Shown here in pieces: positions 32,768 through 41,600 of a stretch of DNA of 64,000 nucleotides. The stretch spans positions 1-64,000 of the forward strand of contig NZ_JAGPYN010000016.1 in the NCBI RefSeq assembly GCF_018069805.1, in the 5' to 3' direction. The translations under genes and the position numbers were made by a program. This stretch comes from Pseudoalteromonas ostreae (GTDB lineage Bacteria > Pseudomonadota > Gammaproteobacteria > Enterobacterales > Alteromonadaceae). The notes under the pieces were generated by a model. That model saw nothing but the letters and a program-made list of their open reading frames with translations. It ran no database searches and had not been told where the DNA came from. Numbering within the stretch: position 1 is the first letter of the stretch; every line of letters starts with the position of its first letter.

Positions 32768-33710
32768 ACACCAATCTGTTTAAGCTTTCACCTTGGCTAA
32801 ATGCACTGATATTTAAGCTCACTTGTTTAACCAAGCGAATGATTGACTCCTCGCTTGCCCAGGCAATATGTGGGGTTAAAATTAAATTGTCGCCTTTGTA
32901 AAGAGCCAGCGGGTTATTATCAGTTGCGGGTTCTTTGCTTAACACATCAAATCCTGCTCCTGCGATTTGTTTATTTTCTAATGCCTGCGCTAACTGTGCT
33001 TCGTTAACAATGCCACCGCGCGCGGTGTTAATTAAAATGGCATTGGGTTTCATCATAGCCAGCTCTTCGCTGCCAATTAGATCGCGGCTTTCATCGGTTA
33101 ATGGGCAGTGAACACTGATAATATCGGCATTCTTTATTGCTTGAAAAAACTCTGTGCGGCCCTCTCTTGGGCTGTGATCTTTACGCTCACTAATGATCAC
33201 ATTAGCACCAAACGCTTTTGCAACATCAGCAACTGCTTTACCAAGCGATCCATACCCGATAATTGCTAAGGTTTTACCGCCAATATCATTAAAGCGATAG
33301 TCAAGGCGGCAGAACATCTCGCTTTTTTGCCACAGCCCTTGTTGACAATCAGCAATATAACGGTGGGTATTGCCCAGTAAGTTGGTGATCAAAGCAAAGG
33401 TGTGTTGGACAACCGAAGGCGTTGAGTAGCCCGCAACATTGGTTACGGCAATGCCAAATTCTTTCGCGGCAACTAAATCAACATTGTTAGTGCCAGTTGC
33501 GGCAACACATATGAGCTTTAACTCAGGGAGTTTTGTCAATGTTTCGCGATTAAGGATCACTTTATTGGTGATCAATACATCAGCGCCTGCACTGTGCGCT
33601 AAAACTTGTGCTGGGCTGGTTAGTGGGTAGCTTGTGAAATTGCCAAGTGTTTGAAAAGGTTCAAGGGATGTGCCTGCAAGCGTAGCAGTATCGAGAAGAG
33701 TAATATTCAT
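32766..33710 (-). CDS. D-2-hydroxyacid dehydrogenase (glycerate dehydrogenase-like)
   Basis: A 314-residue NAD-dependent enzyme of the D-isomer 2-hydroxyacid dehydrogenase family. It has the Rossmann motif GYGSLGKAVADVAKAFGANV (about residues 150-170), the substrate Arg in NTARGGIVNE (about 230), a Glu in GAGFDVLSKEP (about 260) and the catalytic His in LTPHIAWAS (about 285). The sequence resembles HprA-type hydroxypyruvate/glycerate dehydrogenases, but lactate or phenyllactate activity cannot be excluded. It is divergent from the MerR gene, so its promoter shares the 101-bp gap with the MerR operator. Confidence 0.85.
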   Translation of the reverse strand: MNITLLDTATLAGTSLEPFQTLGNFTSYPLTSPAQVLAHSAGADVLITNKVILNRETLTKLPELKLICVAATGTNNVDLVAAKEFGIAVTNVAGYSTPSVVQHTFALITNLLGNTHRYIADCQQGLWQKSEMFCRLDYRFNDIGGKTLAIIGYGSLGKAVADVAKAFGANVIISERKDHSPREGRTEFFQAIKNADIISVHCPLTDESRDLIGSEELAMMKPNAILINTARGGIVNEAQLAQALENKQIAGAGFDVLSKEPATDNNPLALYKGDNLILTPHIAWASEESIIRLVKQVSLNISAFSQGESLNRLV

Positions 33711-33743
33711 GCGCTTTCCTTATAATAAAAAATTTAAAAATGC

Positions 33744-33775
33744 TTGACCTTAGTGTGTACTCTAAGGTTTATACT
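33744..33775 (+). promoter_or_regulatory. MerR-type promoter and operator
   Basis: TTGACC (-35) and TATACT (-10) are separated by 20 bases, the over-long spacing typical of MerR-activated promoters. Between them lies the perfect dyad ACCTTAG-8-CTAAGGT (33747-33768). It should drive the MerR gene and the permease, with metal-bound regulator twisting the DNA to align the boxes. Confidence 0.88.
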
Positions 33776-33811
33776 TAATATCAGTTGATGATACGTTAAT
33801 TGGAGACAGTG

Positions 33812-34225
33812 ATGAAAATAGGCGAGTTTGCCAGTCAATTAGGTGTCTCTACAGATACCCTAAGGTACTATGAAAAGCATGCTTTGTTAACGCCTTCAGT
33901 ACGAACACAGGCAGGTTATCGAGATTATAGCCAAACCGATCTTAAACAGATGATGTTTATTCTGCGTGCTAAAAATGTTGGCTTTAGCTTGGCTGAGATA
34001 AAAGAGTTATTACAAATTAAATTTAAAAAACATCAACATTCGTGCCATGAAGTTAAAAACTTAACAATACAAAAGCGTGACTTAGTCGCAGGGCGTATTG
34101 CTGAATTAACACGTTTTCATCAATCATTATCGGTACTTGCTGACAAATGCTGTGGCGGACAAGAGCCTGCAGATAACTGTTCTATACTTACTACTTTGGA
34201 GGACATAGATGGACTTAATCAATAA
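33812..34225 (+). CDS. MerR-family heavy-metal regulator, ZntR-like
   Basis: A 137-residue activator. N-terminal winged helix (MKIGEFASQLGVSTDTLRYY, residues 1-70), a long dimerisation helix, and a C-terminal metal loop with CHEV (Cys near 78), DKCCGG near 115 and DNCSILTTLE at the end, the pattern of Zn/Cd-type ZntR proteins. I chose the ATG at 33812 rather than the TTG at 33800, because GGAG sits 6 bases before it and MKIGEFA is the usual N-terminus. It overlaps the permease gene by 17 bases. Confidence 0.88.
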   Translation: MKIGEFASQLGVSTDTLRYYEKHALLTPSVRTQAGYRDYSQTDLKQMMFILRAKNVGFSLAEIKELLQIKFKKHQHSCHEVKNLTIQKRDLVAGRIAELTRFHQSLSVLADKCCGGQEPADNCSILTTLEDIDGLNQ

Positions 34226-35489
34226 TTTTTGGCAGTTATTTTTATTATCTGCACCCTGGTTAATGCTTGGCTTATTAATAGCTGGATTATTAAATGTGTA
34301 CTTACCGGCTAATTTTTTAAATAAACACTTAGGAAAAGAAGGTTTTTGGACAACTGTTAAAGCTGCTTTAATTGGTGCGCCAATGCCATTGTGTTCGTGC
34401 GGTGTAATACCCGCAGCAATTGGTTTAAGACGTGCCGGCGCTTCAAAAAGTGCCACTACTGCATTTTTAGTTTCGACGCCAGAAACAGGGGTTGATTCGG
34501 TGTCGGTGTCGTATGTGCTACTCGGTCCTTTTATGGCAATTATTCGTCCCATTGCTGCAATTTGCAGTGCCATAGTTGCGGGTGTGTTGGTAGGACGTGA
34601 TGCTGAAAAAATGCAAACTACAGATCACTCTAGTGAAGTTAATAATGAGAAAAAGCTAGCGGATACAATAAGTTGCTGTTCAACGAAATCAGTAGCGGCT
34701 GAAGAGAAGGCAAGTTGTTGTTCAACGAAATCAGCAGCGGTCGAAGAGAAGGCAAGTTGTTGTTCAACGCAATCAGTAGCGGTTGAAGAGAAGGCAAGTT
34801 GCTGTTCAACGAAATCAGCAGCGGTCGAAGAGAAGGCAAGTTGTTGTTCAACGCAATCAGCAGCGGCTGAAGAGAAGGCAAGTTGTTGTGATACACCAAG
34901 CGCAGCGCCAGCTAGCCAATGGCAAAAGATGAAACAGGCTGTGAGTTTCAGTTGTAACAAATTACTATCAGACACTATGAAGTGGTTAATGATTGGTTTG
35001 TTCTTTGCAGCCTTAGTGCAAACTTATGTGCCAGAATCATTTTTAACCCAATGGGGCAGTGGTATCTTGGCTATGCTGGTGGTGATCGCGATTAGTATCC
35101 CGATGTATATCTGTGCGACTGCATCAACGCCCATTGCGGCAGGTTTGCTATTGAGCGGTGTATCGCCGGGGGCGGTGTTGGTGTTTATGCTTGCGGGTCC
35201 TGCCACGAATGTCGCGACGCTTGGCGTAGTTGCTAATGAGCTTGGTAAACGTGCAGTAGTTGCTTATTTAGTCGGTGTAATAGGGATTGCTTTAATATTT
35301 GGCTTTTTAACCGATTATTTAGTGGCTGAGTTTGGCTTTGTTGTTACACCATTATTAGGTGAAGAACATCAAGTGCTACCACATTGGCTATCCCTTCTCT
35401 GTGGTATAATTTTAGCGCTGCTAATGGTGCGTTTAGTTCTTAAAGGAGCGTTTAGTCAATACCGTAGTACTGGTAAGAGCATTGCATAA
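34209..35489 (+). CDS. SO_0444-family Cu/Zn efflux permease with Cys-Cys repeat loop
   Basis: A 426-residue permease of the ArsP/DUF318 fold. About eight to nine membrane segments flank a central loop. The first half carries the conserved GAPMPLCSCGVIPAAIGLRR motif and the second half the related SIPMYICATASTPIAAG. The loop (residues 155-230) contains six CC pairs in a 14-residue repeat, S-C-C-S-T-K/Q-S-x-A-x-E-E-K-A, a likely soft-metal binding string. Coupled to the MerR gene by overlap. The family is annotated as Cu/Zn efflux from the Shewanella SO_0444 member; the exact metal here is inference. Confidence 0.85.
   Translation: MDLINNFWQLFLLSAPWLMLGLLIAGLLNVYLPANFLNKHLGKEGFWTTVKAALIGAPMPLCSCGVIPAAIGLRRAGASKSATTAFLVSTPETGVDSVSVSYVLLGPFMAIIRPIAAICSAIVAGVLVGRDAEKMQTTDHSSEVNNEKKLADTISCCSTKSVAAEEKASCCSTKSAAVEEKASCCSTQSVAVEEKASCCSTKSAAVEEKASCCSTQSAAAEEKASCCDTPSAAPASQWQKMKQAVSFSCNKLLSDTMKWLMIGLFFAALVQTYVPESFLTQWGSGILAMLVVIAISIPMYICATASTPIAAGLLLSGVSPGAVLVFMLAGPATNVATLGVVANELGKRAVVAYLVGVIGIALIFGFLTDYLVAEFGFVVTPLLGEEHQVLPHWLSLLCGIILALLMVRLVLKGAFSQYRSTGKSIA
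34671..34886 (+). repeat. 42-bp tandem repeat encoding CC motifs
   Basis: Starts at 34671, 34713, 34755, 34797, 34839 and 34881; five complete 42-bp units plus a partial sixth, all in frame (14 residues each). The copies differ by a few bases (ACG AAA / ACG CAA, GCT/GTT/GTC). Confidence 0.97.
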
Positions 35490-35556
35490 TTGAATATTAT
35501 TAAATAGGTTTTTAGCTATAATAAAACATAAATAATTGACCAAATTAATGACTTAG

Positions 35557-35585
35557 TTCGCATTTTAGGTTGTCTGAGTTATAAT
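35557..35585 (+). promoter_or_regulatory. sigma-70-like promoter upstream of the acyltransferase
   Basis: TTCGCA (-35, four of six) and TATAAT (-10, consensus) with a 17-base spacer. Transcription would start near 35592, about 10 bases before a strong terminator-like hairpin. Confidence 0.55.
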
Positions 35586-35600
35586 CGCCTATAGAATATA

Positions 35601-35629
35601 AACGGTGCGCATGAGCGCACCGTTTTTTT
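35601..35629 (+). terminator. strong hairpin with T run in front of the acyltransferase
   Basis: AACGGTGCGC and GCGCACCGTT around ATGA, followed by seven T. It ends the permease transcript from about 110 bp upstream, or attenuates the promoter just in front of it. Confidence 0.85.
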
Positions 35630-35647
35630 AACTTTATAGATGCAGTA

Positions 35648-36781
35648 ATGAGTGAATTAGTGGATAAGTACGCCGATATAAGACCTTACAACGATAACGA
35701 AGTCGCAGCCTCTGTTACTCGTTTGATTGCAGATAACGCATTTATTGATGTATTAGCAAAATATAATTTGCCGCGCTTTATATCCTCAGTGCCATTTTTG
35801 GCGCGTTTTTTAGTTCGCCGCCAATTACAAAAAAAATGGGGCGGTGTTAATTCTGTTGAACAAGTGCAGCAAGAAGTTGCGAAATATTTAACTTTATTAG
35901 TTAAGCGCACAACCTCAGAAGTTACCTTTTCTGGCTTAGATCAACTCGATCCAAAGCAAGCGTATTTGTTTATCTCAAACCACCGCGATATCGTACTTGA
36001 TCCCGCTTTAATTAATTGGGGCTTATTCAGCCATAAAATGAAGACAGTCCGTATCGCTATTGGTGATAACTTACTGCAAATACCTTATATTACTGAGCTA
36101 ATGCGCCTCAATAAAAGCTTTATTGTCAAGCGCTCAGCTAAAGCGCCGAAAGAGATGCTCAAAGCCCTATCGCAGCTCTCTGCATATATTTATGATTCAC
36201 TTGCTGGTGGCGATTCAATTTGGATTGCGCAAAAAGAAGGCCGCGCAAAAGATGGTTTTGATCAAACCGATCCAGCGTTACTAAAAATGTTGCAATTAAA
36301 TGGCCGTAAGCAAAAGAAAGAATTTTCGGAGTATGTATGTGAGCTGAAAATTGTTCCAGTATCAATATCTTATCAATATGAACCTTGCGTCATAGCAAAA
36401 GCCAAAGAGCTTTATCATAAACAACATCACGGTAAATATGTTAAATCGGTTGGTGAAGATATTGCCAGTATTGTTGAGGGGTTCAGTGCCGCCAAAGGGC
36501 ATGTACATTTAGCGTTTGGGCAACCTATTGATTCAGATTGTGATTCGCCAGAGCAGTTAGCAAAGACGATTGATCAGCAAATAGTTGATTCGTTTTTCTT
36601 ACACCCTGGTAATTATATTGCTGGCGGTTGTAAGCAAGCGGTGATTGATAAAAGTGACGCAAAAGCATTTGAGCAACGCATGTCAAGTGTGCCAGAGGAG
36701 CTAAAACCTCTTGTATTAGCAATGTACGCTAAGCCTTTTCATCGTAAAACTGAGTTTAATAGTGGCGAAAGTGGCCAATAA
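35648..36781 (+). CDS. PlsC-like glycerolipid acyltransferase
   Basis: A 377-residue protein with an acyltransferase domain at about residues 85-300. The His/Asp motif reads SNHRDIVLDPAL, with Asp at both +2 and +6 from the His instead of the classical HX4D; later motifs are KSFIVKRS and WIAQKEGRAKDG (EGR = motif III). This long form resembles the group usually annotated as 1-acyl-glycerol-3-phosphate acyltransferases; the physiological acceptor is not known. No clear membrane helix, so probably peripheral. The start is the ATG 18 bases after the terminator-like hairpin. Confidence 0.7.
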   Translation: MSELVDKYADIRPYNDNEVAASVTRLIADNAFIDVLAKYNLPRFISSVPFLARFLVRRQLQKKWGGVNSVEQVQQEVAKYLTLLVKRTTSEVTFSGLDQLDPKQAYLFISNHRDIVLDPALINWGLFSHKMKTVRIAIGDNLLQIPYITELMRLNKSFIVKRSAKAPKEMLKALSQLSAYIYDSLAGGDSIWIAQKEGRAKDGFDQTDPALLKMLQLNGRKQKKEFSEYVCELKIVPVSISYQYEPCVIAKAKELYHKQHHGKYVKSVGEDIASIVEGFSAAKGHVHLAFGQPIDSDCDSPEQLAKTIDQQIVDSFFLHPGNYIAGGCKQAVIDKSDAKAFEQRMSSVPEELKPLVLAMYAKPFHRKTEFNSGESGQ

Positions 36782-36800
36782 CTAATGTAAAACATCTTCA

Positions 36801-36831
36801 AAAAACCGTAATTTAAGTTACGGTTTTTTTT
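36801..36831 (+). terminator. terminator after the acyltransferase
   Basis: AAAAACCGTAA and TTACGGTTTTT arms with eight T, 20 bp after the stop codon. Confidence 0.88.
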
Positions 36832-36873
36832 CGTTTAAAAAACGGGCTATACTAAAGTTGTGTTTATTGACTG

Positions 36874-37128
36874 ATGTTTGCTATGCAACAAATTGAAATT
36901 TTTGAAATTCCAAGTCCTTGCAAAGGCATTTGTGAGGTAAATAATCGAGGCTACTGCAAAGGCTGTTATCGCAGTCGTGAAGAGCGCTTTGGTTGGAATT
37001 CATTTTCAAATGTAGAAAAAAAGCACGTTATCAGTTTATGTCAACAACGCTATAAGCGTTACTTACAAAAGCGCAAAGCACATACTGAACAAGCAACATC
37101 ACCTAAGCAGAACGATTTTGGCTTTTAA
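36874..37128 (+). CDS. DUF1289-family small protein
   Basis: An 84-residue protein with the DUF1289 Cys pattern SPCKGICEVNNRGYCKGCYR followed by E and W residues (EERFGWNSFS), then a basic tail. Probably a small zinc-binding protein; the function is unknown. The start could also be the ATG at 36883 (MQQIEIFEIPSPC). Its 3' end overlaps the convergent solute-binding gene by 4 bases. Confidence 0.85.
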   Translation: MFAMQQIEIFEIPSPCKGICEVNNRGYCKGCYRSREERFGWNSFSNVEKKHVISLCQQRYKRYLQKRKAHTEQATSPKQNDFGF

Positions 37129-37820
37129 TCAAGGTTATATTTAGCTCTGAGTAATCGGATCGTACCGTTTTCATCCAGTTTTTGCAGTTGATCCTCAAGT
37201 TTTGGTATTAATGCTCGATGGCGAGTATGTAAAAAATGAAAGCTCTTGATCGATGAAAGCACCTCCATTTGAAATTGATTAACATCAAAGAGAGGGTGTT
37301 TAGTCGATAATAAAAAGTCGAGTAATAATACCCCTTGGACTTTTTGTTGGGTGAGTAAATTGAGCTGGGCAGTCACACTTTTCACCTTAACAATGTCACC
37401 AATAAAAGGGTGTTCGTTAAGATAACTCTGTGCTGCTGGATAGCCAACTTGAATGGCAATGCTGTCTAGCTGCTCAAATGTACATTGTTGGCAGTTTTTT
37501 AATAGCACAAGGTTAAACTCAAATAGCGCAAAGTTAACTGGGTGCAAGTTTTGATATTGTTGGTTGATATTAGCTACTCGTCCTAATTGGCCATCAAGGG
37601 TGCCATTGTTCGCTGCTGATAAAGCGTTTTGGTGATTAAAGTCAATAATGTGTACATCATAGCCAAGTTCTTTATATGCAAGGGTCATCAGCTCAATAAC
37701 ATAGCGAGCTTGAGGGGTGTCGGTGGGGCGATTAAATAGTATATCTTGGTTTTTTGCTAACGTGCAAAGTGGTGCAAGTAAACAGTATAGTATGATGCAT
37801 TGAAGAAAATATTTAATCAC
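37125..37820 (-). CDS. periplasmic solute-binding-like protein
   Basis: A 231-residue protein with a signal peptide (MIKYFLQCIILYCLLAPLCTLA) and a family 3 solute-binding (SBP_bac_3) type fold: YVIELMTLAYKELGY near the N-terminus, DGQLGRVA, and LLTQQKVQGVLLLD. No transporter genes are adjacent. Stand-alone proteins of this kind are common in Pseudoalteromonas and Shewanella and their ligands are unknown. Convergent with the DUF1289 gene. Confidence 0.72.
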   Translation of the reverse strand: MIKYFLQCIILYCLLAPLCTLAKNQDILFNRPTDTPQARYVIELMTLAYKELGYDVHIIDFNHQNALSAANNGTLDGQLGRVANINQQYQNLHPVNFALFEFNLVLLKNCQQCTFEQLDSIAIQVGYPAAQSYLNEHPFIGDIVKVKSVTAQLNLLTQQKVQGVLLLDFLLSTKHPLFDVNQFQMEVLSSIKSFHFLHTRHRALIPKLEDQLQKLDENGTIRLLRAKYNLD

Positions 37821-38049
37821 AGCGTTTCCATATTAGGACGAAAAACGCCCCCAATCTACGTTTAAAAGCAATTTATACTGCGTTACTTTTATGAGGGACT
37901 GATTTTAACAATAGAACCACTATTATTTGCAATTAATGCCTTGCCTAAATTGCTTTTAATTCCAACGACGCTCGCATCTTGAGGTGGTTTGGACATAGTT
38001 GTTTGTTATACTCTGAGCATTAATATGATCAGTAAGAAACAGGTGATTT

Positions 38050-38253
38050 ATGTCGTTTAACTTATGTTTACTTCCTCGTGAACAAAAATATCAAATTCAA
38101 TTGGATTACGAGGCATCGTTTTGGGCTTATCAAATAAAGCGTGGTAAGAGTACTCGTGAGCAAATATACAATACAATTCATAGTCGTCCAGTGGCAGAGC
38201 AAATATTTTTGAAGCAGCAGTTTGAACAATATTTAGCGACGATGCAAAGTTAA
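38050..38253 (+). CDS. small conserved protein, DUF3283-like
   Basis: A 67-residue, mostly helical, charged protein starting MSFNLCLLPREQKYQIQLDYEASFW in two parts (residues 1-12 and 13-25). It resembles what I recall of DUF3283 proteins of Vibrio and Shewanella. AGGTGA precedes the ATG. The stop overlaps the start of the GNAT gene as TAATG, so the pair is translationally coupled. The function is unknown. Confidence 0.6.
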   Translation: MSFNLCLLPREQKYQIQLDYEASFWAYQIKRGKSTREQIYNTIHSRPVAEQIFLKQQFEQYLATMQS

Positions 38254-38657
38254 TGACGGCATTGCGTTTTGAATGCCTAGAGCCAATTAAAACCCCCTTA
38301 GTGAATAAGTTTTACAGCCAATATAAAGCCCGAGGTCGGGCAACCAGGCAAGATCAAGTGTGGGTTGTTTATCATGACTTAGTTATTGTCGCGGCTTGCA
38401 GAATTCAAAATCGCAGTGATTATTTGTTTTTGTCTACCTTGTTGGTTGCACCTGCTTGGCGCGGACAAGGACTTGCCAAACAGCTACTAATACATACCTT
38501 ATCTAACCAAAACTCACTCGTTTATACATTTGCTTATACGCATTTAGCTGATTTTTATCAATCAATTGGCTTTAACTTTGTGTTAACATTGCCGTCACCT
38601 TTGGATACACTCTTTACTGTCTATCAGCAGCGAAATATTGTAGCTATGCAGTGCTAG
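38253..38657 (+). CDS. GNAT-family N-acetyltransferase
   Basis: A 134-residue GNAT domain. The acetyl-CoA loop reads VAPAWRGQGLAKQLLIH (R-x-x-G-x-A pattern, about residues 67-83), and the C-terminal part has FAYTHLADFYQSIGF. The substrate is unknown. The ATG overlaps the stop codon of the upstream small gene. Confidence 0.85.
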   Translation: MTALRFECLEPIKTPLVNKFYSQYKARGRATRQDQVWVVYHDLVIVAACRIQNRSDYLFLSTLLVAPAWRGQGLAKQLLIHTLSNQNSLVYTFAYTHLADFYQSIGFNFVLTLPSPLDTLFTVYQQRNIVAMQC

Positions 38658-38695
38658 TAAAAATAATTTGTTAAAACAACTATGTGGAAATTTAA

Positions 38696-41600
38696 ATGGG
38701 TCAATGGTTTAAGGCTAGTATATTCTTTTTGTTAGCCGCCTCAGTTGTTGCTAGCCAAGTTGCTATGGCGCAGGTAAAACGTTTATCGCCAAGTGAAGGT
38801 TTATCACAAAGCTATGTCAGCACCATGTTGATAGATAAAAGCGGCTATCTTTGGTTAGCGACTGAAGGGGGTTTAAATCGTTACGATGGCTATCAGGTGG
38901 TACATATTGCTGGGCCTAATGGTGAACTAGATGAAGCAATTATTGACCTTATATATCAAGACCCTGATGGTTATATTTGGATTGCGTCGTTAGTTGCAGG
39001 GCTATTTCGCTATGATCCAAGTACCGATAGCTACCAACAATTTTTATCAAAACCTACCAGTGAAGAGCAAGTTTTAAGTCAGTCAGTATTTAGTATGGTT
39101 GCCACCGATAATAAGTCATTATGGATTGGTCGCGGTTGGGACTTTGCTCGCCTTGATTTAGCGACAGGCCAAATTGAGACTATTTTTGAATTGCCAGAGC
39201 GCTCCCGTAATACCGTGATCCGCGATTTATTACATTACAAAGGTTATATCTTTATTGCCGCCAGTACTGGCGCATATGTCTATCATATAGCAACTGGGCA
39301 ATACCGAAAATTAGAGCATTTAAGCACCAAGCCAGACCATGTATATCAAAATTATATAAAGTCGTTTGCAATAGGCGAAAATGAGCAACTGTTAGTGGGG
39401 GCCGTACGTGGTTTGTATCAAGTTGATATTAGTGATTTACCGAGTATGTTTGAGCGCCCAGATGTGCCTTTTAAAAATAAAACCATATTGAACGATCTTA
39501 ATATTTGGAAAATAATAAATGACCATGGGGTGCTTGATTTAGGCACCGATAAAGGTTTATTTAGTCTCGATTTGAATACCGGTGAGCTGACTAAAAATAA
39601 TAGAGTAAAAGAAAGTAAATACTCACTTGCAGATCCAAGTGTTATCGATATTGTCAAAGATAGTAACGGCGCTATGTGGACAGCTACTAAAAGTGATGGG
39701 GCATTTTATTTACCTTATGATAATTATCATTTTGAAAATGTTAATGCCAGTATGCTCTCTGGTGATGGTTTATCGCACCCTTCAATTTGGGGCATAACTG
39801 AGTATGAAGATAAACTCTGGTTAGCAACCCATAATGGCTTAACTGCGGTTGATTTAAAGACTAATCAAGGGCAAGTGTTTTTAAAAGATTATCAAGCTGA
39901 TTTATTTACCACCGAATTTAATATTTACGCTATTTCGCCCTATAAAGATAAATTGTGGCTGCGCACTAATCGCGGGATTTTTAGTTTTGATCCACATAGC
40001 TATGAAATTTTTCCAGCGACAACAGCTGACCCAAGCCTGCAACACCTGATAACAGGCTGGGTACATGGCTCAGTATTGATGCCAAATGGTGAATTATTTT
40101 ATGTTCATTCTGATCATGGCATGTTTGTTTATAATATCGACAGCCAAAAGATCACACCTTTAGGTGGTGAATTTGAAAAGTTTGAACCGTTTTTAGCGTA
40201 TGGTTTCTTACCGCCTTTATCTACCAAATCTGACTCTCCGTTATTTTACAATGCTGGGGTGCTTTATCAGGTTGATCCAAACTCATTTGCTTTAACAAAA
40301 ATCTATACAGTGCCACAGCAACATGAAAATGTCGCCGTTAATGTGATGTCTTATATTGTTGATAATAATAATGTGCTGTGGATCACGTTATCGAATTTTG
40401 GCTTAATTGGTCTTGATGCATCGAATTACAAGCTGCTGTATACCATAGATTTAGATAAAAATAAGCTCGGCACCTTATTGTACGATATGGTGTTAGATGA
40501 TGCTGGAATGATCTGGATGAGTAGTCATAAAGGGATCTGGCGATTAAATCCAGAAAACAAACATTTTCAGCAATTTACGACTGCAGAAGGGCTGCTCTCT
40601 AGCGAGTTTAATAGTGGTGCATTTACGCGTTTAAAAACCGGCCAAATAGTCTATGGTACGTTAAAAGGGTTTAGTTATTTTTACCCAAATGATAATCACC
40701 CTAGGCATGGTTTAATTGATCACGTAAATATAACCAGCATTGATTTGATGTCTCGTGAATTATCTACGGATCTTAAGCAACCGATAAAAACAATCACCTT
40801 AGAGCACGACGATATCGGTCTCGAAGTCGCTTTTTCGGCAATGGCATTTAACTACCAAGAACGTATTATTTATGAGTATCAACTCTCTGATGGGCAAAAA
40901 TCGTATACCCGTAATAATAACCGAGTGCTATTTCCAAAACTTAACCCCGGCAAATACCAACTAAAAATTTGGGCTAAAGATCCGCTTACTGGTGACTACA
41001 CGCAACCCGCTGTGCTGGATATTGTGGTTAAATACCCGCTATGGCGAGCACCTCAGTTTATAGTGCTTTACGCATTGGTATTTTTAGGATTAGTTGCAGC
41101 TTGGATAATGCGTCGTAATCGAATTCAGCAATTATTATTAGCAGCCCACAGAGAAAGCCAAGAAAGTGAAGCGCGCTTAAAGTTAGCATTGGAAGGGAGC
41201 CGTTCGGGGGTGTGGGATTGGCAATCTTCAAGTCCAATCATTTATCAACCGCGGCTTAAAAATGAGTTAGGTTATGATGTTGAATCGGTTAATTTAGATG
41301 ATTATTTAGCAAAAATTCATCCTAAAGATAAACAAAATTTTCGCATTGAGTGGTTAGAATTTTTATCCACCGAAAAAGGCTATTTTAACTGCACCTATCG
41401 TTTACGCCATAAATTAGGCTATTGGCGCTGGTATAAAGACTTTGGCAAAGTGGTTGCATGGCAAGGAAGTACACCCGAGAAAGTGGCCGGCACTTATACC
41501 AATATGACTCGTGAATTAGTGTTTGAAGAACATGCCCGTTTATTTGGCGCAGCATTTGAGCAGACCCGCGATTGGGTCTTTATTCTGGATAAAAGTTTAC

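Noticed and set aside
34625..34975. Long open frames on the minus strand across the Cys-Cys repeat of the permease
   Set aside because: They are read-through of a tandem repeat whose length is a multiple of 3; the product is a repetitive string and there is no ribosome site or family match.
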